From Megamerina dolium (lineage: Eukaryota > Arthropoda > Insecta > Diptera > Megamerinidae), in assembly GCA_963854835.1 (NCBI GenBank), contig OY978529.1, positions 11,554,775 to 11,618,774 of the forward strand: a DNA stretch of 64,000 bases, given 5' to 3'. How positions within the stretch are numbered: the first letter of the stretch is position 1; each line of letters begins with the position of its first letter. Made by a program: the position numbers and the translations under genes. This document shows, in pieces, positions 58,600 to 64,000 of the stretch. The notes under the pieces are model-generated. The model searched no databases. It worked only from the letters and a program-made list of their open reading frames with translations, and had not been told where the DNA came from.

Positions 58600-59570
58600 C
58601 TGGAAAGACGCGAGTGTAAGGAGATCGAGATGTGTTGAGACAGGAACGAGACTCGAAAATTCTTTGAAAAAAATTTACTGAATGGCGACGCCTCGAACAA
58701 TCCCGCCAGCGGAGGAGACCTCCTGAACTGCACAATCACGGATGATTGTATAGATGTTCCACCTCCGACCATAATGAGGGCAGAGAGGCCATTTCTAGGC
58801 TGACCTACGGAACTGCACAATCACGGATGATTGTAGAGATGTTCCACCACCGACCGGTGAAACATCTCCGGATGAAAGCATGGCCGATGATTAGAGGCTC
58901 AGTGTTCTCTGTCTCGTACATAAGAAAGGAGACCCCACAATTTGCGCCAATTACCGTGGAATAAGTCTCCCGAGCAACGCATACAAGGTTCTATCGGGCG
59001 TACTGTGTGAAAGATAGAAGCCTATGCTAAACAACCTGATTGGACCTTATCAGTGTGGCTTCGGGCATGGTAAATACGCCATCGACCAGATTTTCACACT
59101 GCGCCAAATCCTGGAGAAGACCCAAGAAAAACAGATCGACATACACCATATATTTGTTGATTATAAATCCGCTTCGACAGTCCGGTAAAGGATTAGCTCT
59201 TCACAACAATGTCTGAGTTCGATATTCCTGCGAAGTTCATTCGACTTTGCAGAATGACTCTGTGTAACTCACGTTGGGCAGTGAAAATTGGGAAGGACCT
59301 CTCCCCGTCGTTTAATACCGAACAGGGTTTCAGACAAGGTGATTTGTTATCGTGCGACTTCTTCAACCTTATTATGGAGAATATAATAAGAGCTGCTGAT
59401 CTACGATATAATGGCACTATCTTCAACAAAAGTGTTATGCTGTTAGCGTATGCCGATCATATTGACATAATCGTCGAATGGGTCGCACGGTGGACGAGGA
59501 ACCTCCCCGAAGGGCCGTCCCCAACGAAGGGATTCCAACCGGATCACCCGTGGTATCAAATTTAAAGTCT
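58120..59570 (+). mobile_element. RTE-like non-LTR retrotransposon, 5' truncated
   Basis: It opens within the APE-type endonuclease C-terminus (IDSDHYLVAAKVRIPLCVAK) and continues through the linker (RNEWYDQERRNTTAKKDAAY) to 58599. After frameshifts it has RT motifs (VSYIRKETPQFAP near 58910; MSEFDIPAKFIRLCRMTLCN at 59209; QGFRQGDLLSCDFFNLIMEN). The catalytic motif reads YADH instead of YADD near 59450. The 3' end is uncertain; 59570-59720 may be another element. Confidence 0.8.
59209..59565 (+). pseudogene. RTE-like reverse transcriptase fragment with mutated active site
   Basis: This 118-residue frame contains RT palm motifs: VKIGKDLSPSFNTEQGFRQG (motif 4 region), DLLSCDFFNLIMENIIRAAD, and LLAYADHIDIIVEW. 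The second Asp of the catalytic pair is His. It is part of the element at 58120-59570. Confidence 0.8.
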
Positions 59571-61148
59571 TTTGGTAATACCTCGTAGAGGAAGCTACGA
59601 CCAGTTTCAGCCCCATTCGATCTCCGGACTGGTGACCGGGATGTATTGATTGGCCTTGTAAGCATGCCATTACAGAAAACCTCATCGAGTAGTTCTAATG
59701 CAAGCACATAAATACCTACGTCAGTTTTTGGTTTATGCGAATTATTAAATGCATTTTTTTTTTCATCATCATACTATTTCCTTTAATTCCAACTATTGTA
59801 ACAAGCGTTGATCAAGTTTCATAAAGATTTATGTATGTAACAAATGTAAGCGAATCAAGTTAATATGCAGGAGAATTCACACTACGTCATTTCGGGTTCT
59901 TTTTCATTATTATTAGATTGTTAGTGCTAAATAAATTAGACCTTTAGATCATGTTAAGAGTCGTAAAAACTTGTTCGTGCTGAAGTCAAAATGATTTCGA
60001 AGAGATTTTATTTCTTTGTTGGTGTTTTAAGAAATTTTCATGTAAGCATTGGTAAAAATTAAATGCTCTTTTACATTTAAATGGTCCCTTGCGGAACCAG
60101 CAAGAGCTAACAGAGATGTTAGATGTTTATGTAATGCATTGTACATAAAAGTATAAAAGTAAAAATATACACGTATATATTATATATGACTAAAAATGTT
60201 TTCGCAAAGGGAGTTTGAGTGGCCTCTGAATGAATTTGAAACCATAATGGGTTGCGGCTTAACTTACCATCAATAGTATTTCTCGTGGATACTAGTTGCG
60301 ACGATGGAATAAAGAACAAACATTTATTGCGTTATAATGCGAAGGAAAAGGCCAGAAGAATTGAAGAAAAAGACATATTTTTTTGTCTTCATTTTTCTGG
60401 CATCTTCATTAACGTTATGACGGCATAAGTTTTCAAAATTGGTGTAACGGAATGTGGATCGTTAGGCAGATAGTCATTTAAATGGTATCCATTAAGATTT
60501 TACGCCCAATTTTCATCTAATTATTTAATTTTCTTTACTAAGCAACAAGTATTTTTGTACATAATGATTGTTTGATTCTATAATCACAAGAGGAGAGGAT
60601 TGTGCCACAAATGTTCATTTCATCTAAAGCAAGCAGCAATAACACGTGACTGTGACTTTACTTCAATAGCTTTCAGGTTGTTGTAGAATATAGCAAAATT
60701 CCTTATTGCATTCATTGGCAAGTAAATTTTGTTGACACTTTTCATTAATATTAAATTTGCCATAATTTGGCAGCAATTTTTGAATAACAAACTAAACAAA
60801 TTGTAATAGATACGCCTTTACAATTCTGTACCACTCACATTGAAGAGAGAAAATTACTTTAAATGTATCAAATTGTCATCTGATTTAGGTATGCTCACAA
60901 TTTTAACAATCTAACACCAAGAATGATGTGTGAACTCTCCTAATATATGTACATATGTGTAAGTAGCGTCTATCATAATTCTAAATTGCAACTGATCCAA
61001 ATGCTTATATATGTATATAGTATATATATATATATTTTTTAATTCAATAGTTACTTAAAATTTCTCTTTGTAGCTATTTATAAACAAAACATTTTCACCT
61101 AAGCGCAAGGTACGTTTAACACAAATATAATGCCTCAAAATAGGACAA
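59571..61148. other. Intergenic sequence downstream of AIF
   Basis: AT-rich with no recognised gene. 59571-59720 has two overlapping minus-strand open frames without a family signature. The AIF 3' UTR should lie just left of 61149, but no polyadenylation signal could be fixed. Confidence 0.4.
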
Positions 61149-61552
61149 TTACGCATGAATTTCGAAGAGTTTCGCGACCTCATTTAGGTCGTCAAACTTT
61201 TTGTTCTGATTGATTATTGTACGTGCCAATCCAATACGATTGAAAAGGTTCCACAATAAAACGCCCACAATCTTGTCATCTTTCATATAAAATATAACAC
61301 CACGACCGTAATTGTCTGCATCGTTCACGTCACATTTAATATCCGGCAAGTTTGTGTTCGGTTGCTTGGAATTGCTGCTATCTGTCTCTATGGAGCGCAT
61401 CTCTGTCAGATTATCGGTGTTACGATCAGCCTTTGAGGGTAAAGCAAATACACCAACTGTTGGCAGCGAAGCATCCACTAAACCGATACCCTCATATCCG
61501 ATTTCGGGCCCCAAGTCTGACCAGAACATACTTTGATGGGTGTAAGCCTTCT
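61149..61552 (-). CDS. AIF: AIF exon 9, C-terminal AIF domain and stop
   Basis: The acceptor TTGAGTAG ends at 61553. The exon completes a split Lys codon and encodes [20 protein letters not shown], then a variable acidic insertion (about residues 592-627), then [20 protein letters not shown] and [13 protein letters not shown]. The variable insert lies where mammalian AIF also has a loop. Confidence 0.93.
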
Positions 61553-64000
61553 CTACTCAAAACAAAAATGACATTAATAACCGTTTCGAGTTGATACTTG
61601 TATCAATTCACATACTCTTTCCCACCATATTTTCTCCAGCAAGTCTGCCCGATACCACTGAATGATCATGATGCTCTACACGCCTTCTTCCTAATAATTG
61701 ATCATAGAAACAGGATGCGTCGCCAGCAACAAATAAATTTCTTCTAGCTTCCAGTTCCGCGTTAACAACAAAGCCACCCAATTGCCGATTAACCTCCAAT
61801 CCGGAAACGTCTGCAATACTTGTGTTGGCTTCACAACCGACGCAAACAACAACCTATTATAGAATTATAGAATAAATGGTTACATTAAATGGCACTGCCA
61901 TGCAACTATAGCATATAGCTTCAATGGATTAAATATTGATGATATAACTCAAAAAATCATCTTTCTGGGAAATCCCAAATTAAAGTTCAAGTGCTGTTTT
62001 TCTGCGAATTTCGAGTTATATCGCTATTACAGCAAATGGGCGAAAGTTCTATACAACACTTACAACATCTGTGAGAATGGTAGATCCGTTGTTGAGAACG
62101 AGTTTAAGTTTTGATTCATCTCGGTGTACTTCCTTTATACCTGCATTCGGTAACACACAAACACCTATGGCCTCTATCTTCTGAGTTGTCCATTTGCTGA
62201 GATAATCGGGTAGTACCCTCGACATGTTACCCGATTCTGGGAATATTTGATACACTTTAGCGCCTTTATCTTTGGAGTAATTTGCAAGCGAGCACGCCAG
62301 TTCGCTCCCCGTAAAACCGTTTCCAATGATTGCGATTGATTTTTTCGCATCGGCATACCGTTTTAGTCTGTCAAAATCATCGGGCGTGCGATAGACCATG
62401 ACTTTTTCTTTGACGCTAACAGGACCATTTCTAAACACAGACAAGTTCTTTGGTGAGCAACCTGTTACAAAAAATATACATTTAATTCGTGCTAAGTGCA
62501 GTGCGTAGATGTGAAAATTGTAGACACAAATTGAGAACATAATAAAACTATGCCATATATTATTTCTCTAATACATTTCAACTTCCGTAGTTTTCTTAAA
62601 ACAAACTAGTTTTCATATTATTAAATTGTTCTCAATTTTTGCCTAAACAATTTTCCTGATGGTAATACATACCGGTTGCAATAAGACATTCATCGTATCC
62701 TATTTCGTACCCATCACTTAAAGTAATAATATGTTTGGCTGGATCGATTTTCTTCACAGTAAAACCTTCCGCTACAGCTATTCCACCATTTACAGTATCC
62801 ATTAATTTTGTAGGATCCACAAAAAATTCTTCAGGTTCAAAATAAATACTGAAAAAGTAAGGAATATTATTAAAATTGGTGCTAATTGAAATATGCTTAC
62901 ATATGTACCTTCGTTCTGCTCCTGTCCATTGCTTAAAACGATATTCTTTTGATATTTCTTCGTTTCGCGCCGAGTACCAAAGTTCCTTTGAAAGAGGCGG
63001 CCTCATGTATGGTTTCCGAAATTCATTTGTTATCATTAATACCTCGAAAATAAAAGTATAGTGAAAATTAAATAATGCAACGAGAAAATTATTGATTTAT
63101 AATACTTTGGCTTTTGCATCGTTGGATTTAATTGCACGAAATGCTGAAAATGCGGCAGTGCCTCCTCCGATAAGTACATATGGAACATGCTTAGGCAATT
63201 GAGATGAGCTAACTGGAACTAATTTTATAAATTGATAAATGGTAATTAAAATGTGGCAGTTCCCTGGACACTCATAAAATTTACCTTTTGTCGGCAACGT
63301 ATGCACAGAGTCTTTTGGGCATTTTTTATTATTACCTCCTCTACTTAATAACCACGCGAGCTAAAATAAAACTACATTAATATTTTTTAAACACCTATGG
63401 ATTTTTCGGATAATAATTACCAGACCACCCGCTCCTAATGCTGCCAATAACGCCATAAGCAGTTTCTTATTTTTTTCTGAATCTTTATTTTGGTCGCTGT
63501 TTTTACCGCCGGTTCCATCACCACCACCATCACGGTAGCCGCCACCGTCTGCTGGCGGAGACTGTTTAGGGGGAGTATTGCAATCGACAGCATTAAGTAC
63601 TTTAGTGTTCTGACAGGTATGCACCTTTGGAGGTTCATTCTACAACGAAAACATATATATTATAGTTAGATATCTATTTGTATGTATTATAGCGAAGAAG
63701 TAAATGCACTTGGTTGACAGTATCTGTATTAGTTGAAGGAGGACATGGGCTTTCTTTAGATGTTGCTACATAGCTAGAAGATGATACTGTGGAGGATGAG
63801 GAAACAATAGGATTATGAGTTTGACTTGATGAGGGTTTGGACGAAGTTGGTGATGAACATGTAGTATTTTTTGATGCTACACATGGTTGAATGTTAGGAA
63901 ATTTTGCCGGTTGCAATTTTGTGCGTGCTTCCAACGTTCGCTTCTTTACCATTTGATATAGGCTGTTATGTGAACTGCGTACATAAGCTGTGAAATACAT
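61149..64000 (-). CDS. AIF: Apoptosis-inducing factor, mitochondrial FAD/NADH oxidoreductase (5' end cut by window edge)
   Basis: Exons, 5' to 3': 64000-63710, 63639-63421, 63360-63285, 63218-63106, 63042-62909, 62848-62673, 62461-62064, 61853-61616, 61552-61149. All are GT..AG and keep frame, giving 682 residues if the ATG at 64000 is used. Residues 157-175 ([19 protein letters not shown]) form a hydrophobic inner-membrane anchor. An FAD-binding GGGTAAFSA motif starts near residue 213, the NAD-binding motif [10 protein letters not shown] is at 383-392, and [10 protein letters not shown] starts at 511. The C-terminal AIF domain ([20 protein letters not shown] ... [10 protein letters not shown]) ends at TAA 61149-61151. 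From family knowledge, AIF supports respiratory-chain assembly in the intermembrane space and promotes chromatin degradation when released. The N-terminus is Ser/Thr/Pro-rich; the true start may lie beyond 64000. The first donor (GTGCAT) is weak but frame-consistent. Confidence 0.95.
62064..62461 (-). CDS. AIF: AIF exon 7, NAD(P)-binding domain
   Basis: This is the largest internal exon. It starts after acceptor GTAACAG and ends at donor GTAAGT (62063-62058). It encodes CSPKNLSVF through ILTDV, including the Rossmann glycine motif [10 protein letters not shown] and the AIF-type segment [20 protein letters not shown]. An ATG at 62540 upstream belongs to the intron, not the protein. Confidence 0.93.

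Noticed and set aside
59435..59707. Overlapping minus-strand open frames possibly from an LTR element
   Set aside because: No protease, RT or integrase motif; partly antisense to the RTE reverse transcriptase.
62462..62540. ATG-initiated extension [20 protein letters not shown] ahead of AIF exon 7
   Set aside because: It is intronic; the acceptor GTAACAG at 62462 and frame-consistent joining to exon 6 explain the protein.

Overview
The window is AT-rich dipteran DNA, most likely from a tephritid fruit fly. That assignment is an inference from clear Drosophila-type orthologues (Yan and AIF), short fly introns, and mariner-like elements with the D,D41D spacing I associate with tephritid 'rosa' elements. 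Only two cellular protein genes are recognised, and they converge. The first is aop/yan (anterior open, an ETS-family transcriptional repressor), plus strand, with coding exons at 42949-44020, 46200-47133 and 47209-47515. The second is AIF (apoptosis-inducing factor, a mitochondrial flavoprotein), minus strand, nine exons from 61149 to the right edge of the window, where its 5' end is cut off.

Positions 1-42857 are probably upstream and intronic DNA of aop. A 3' splice site at 42857 opens the exon carrying the start codon, so at least one 5' non-coding exon lies upstream; 600-1497 and 5200-5475 are weak candidates. This 43 kb is packed with decayed mobile DNA: mariner/Tc1 relatives (DD34D, DD41D and DD37E types), a Tigger/pogo-like element inserted inside a mariner, a deleted P-superfamily element with a THAP domain, fragments of I-like and RTE-like non-LTR retrotransposons, about nine copies of a tRNA-derived SINE, MITEs, and a minisatellite-like element with alternating ~150-bp units. 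Long TA tracts lie at 35655-35893 and 42471-42797.

Positions 47516-61148 separate the ends of aop and AIF. They hold the aop 3' region, more mariner remnants, two copies of a ~520-bp MITE, and a second P-superfamily element (52478-54426) with matched terminal repeats and a direct target duplication. A 739-bp TTAA-flanked element is inserted in it, and a 185-bp tandem duplication crosses their junction. An RTE-like retrotransposon inserted in a mariner remnant creates a chimeric open frame at 58057-58599.

I see no operon-like or cooperating accessory system. The most interesting content is the layered transposon record: two different P-superfamily relatives and a SINE with one head and body but two alternative 3' tails. 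Coordinates of degenerate elements are approximate; the splice sites of aop and AIF were read base by base and keep the frame throughout.
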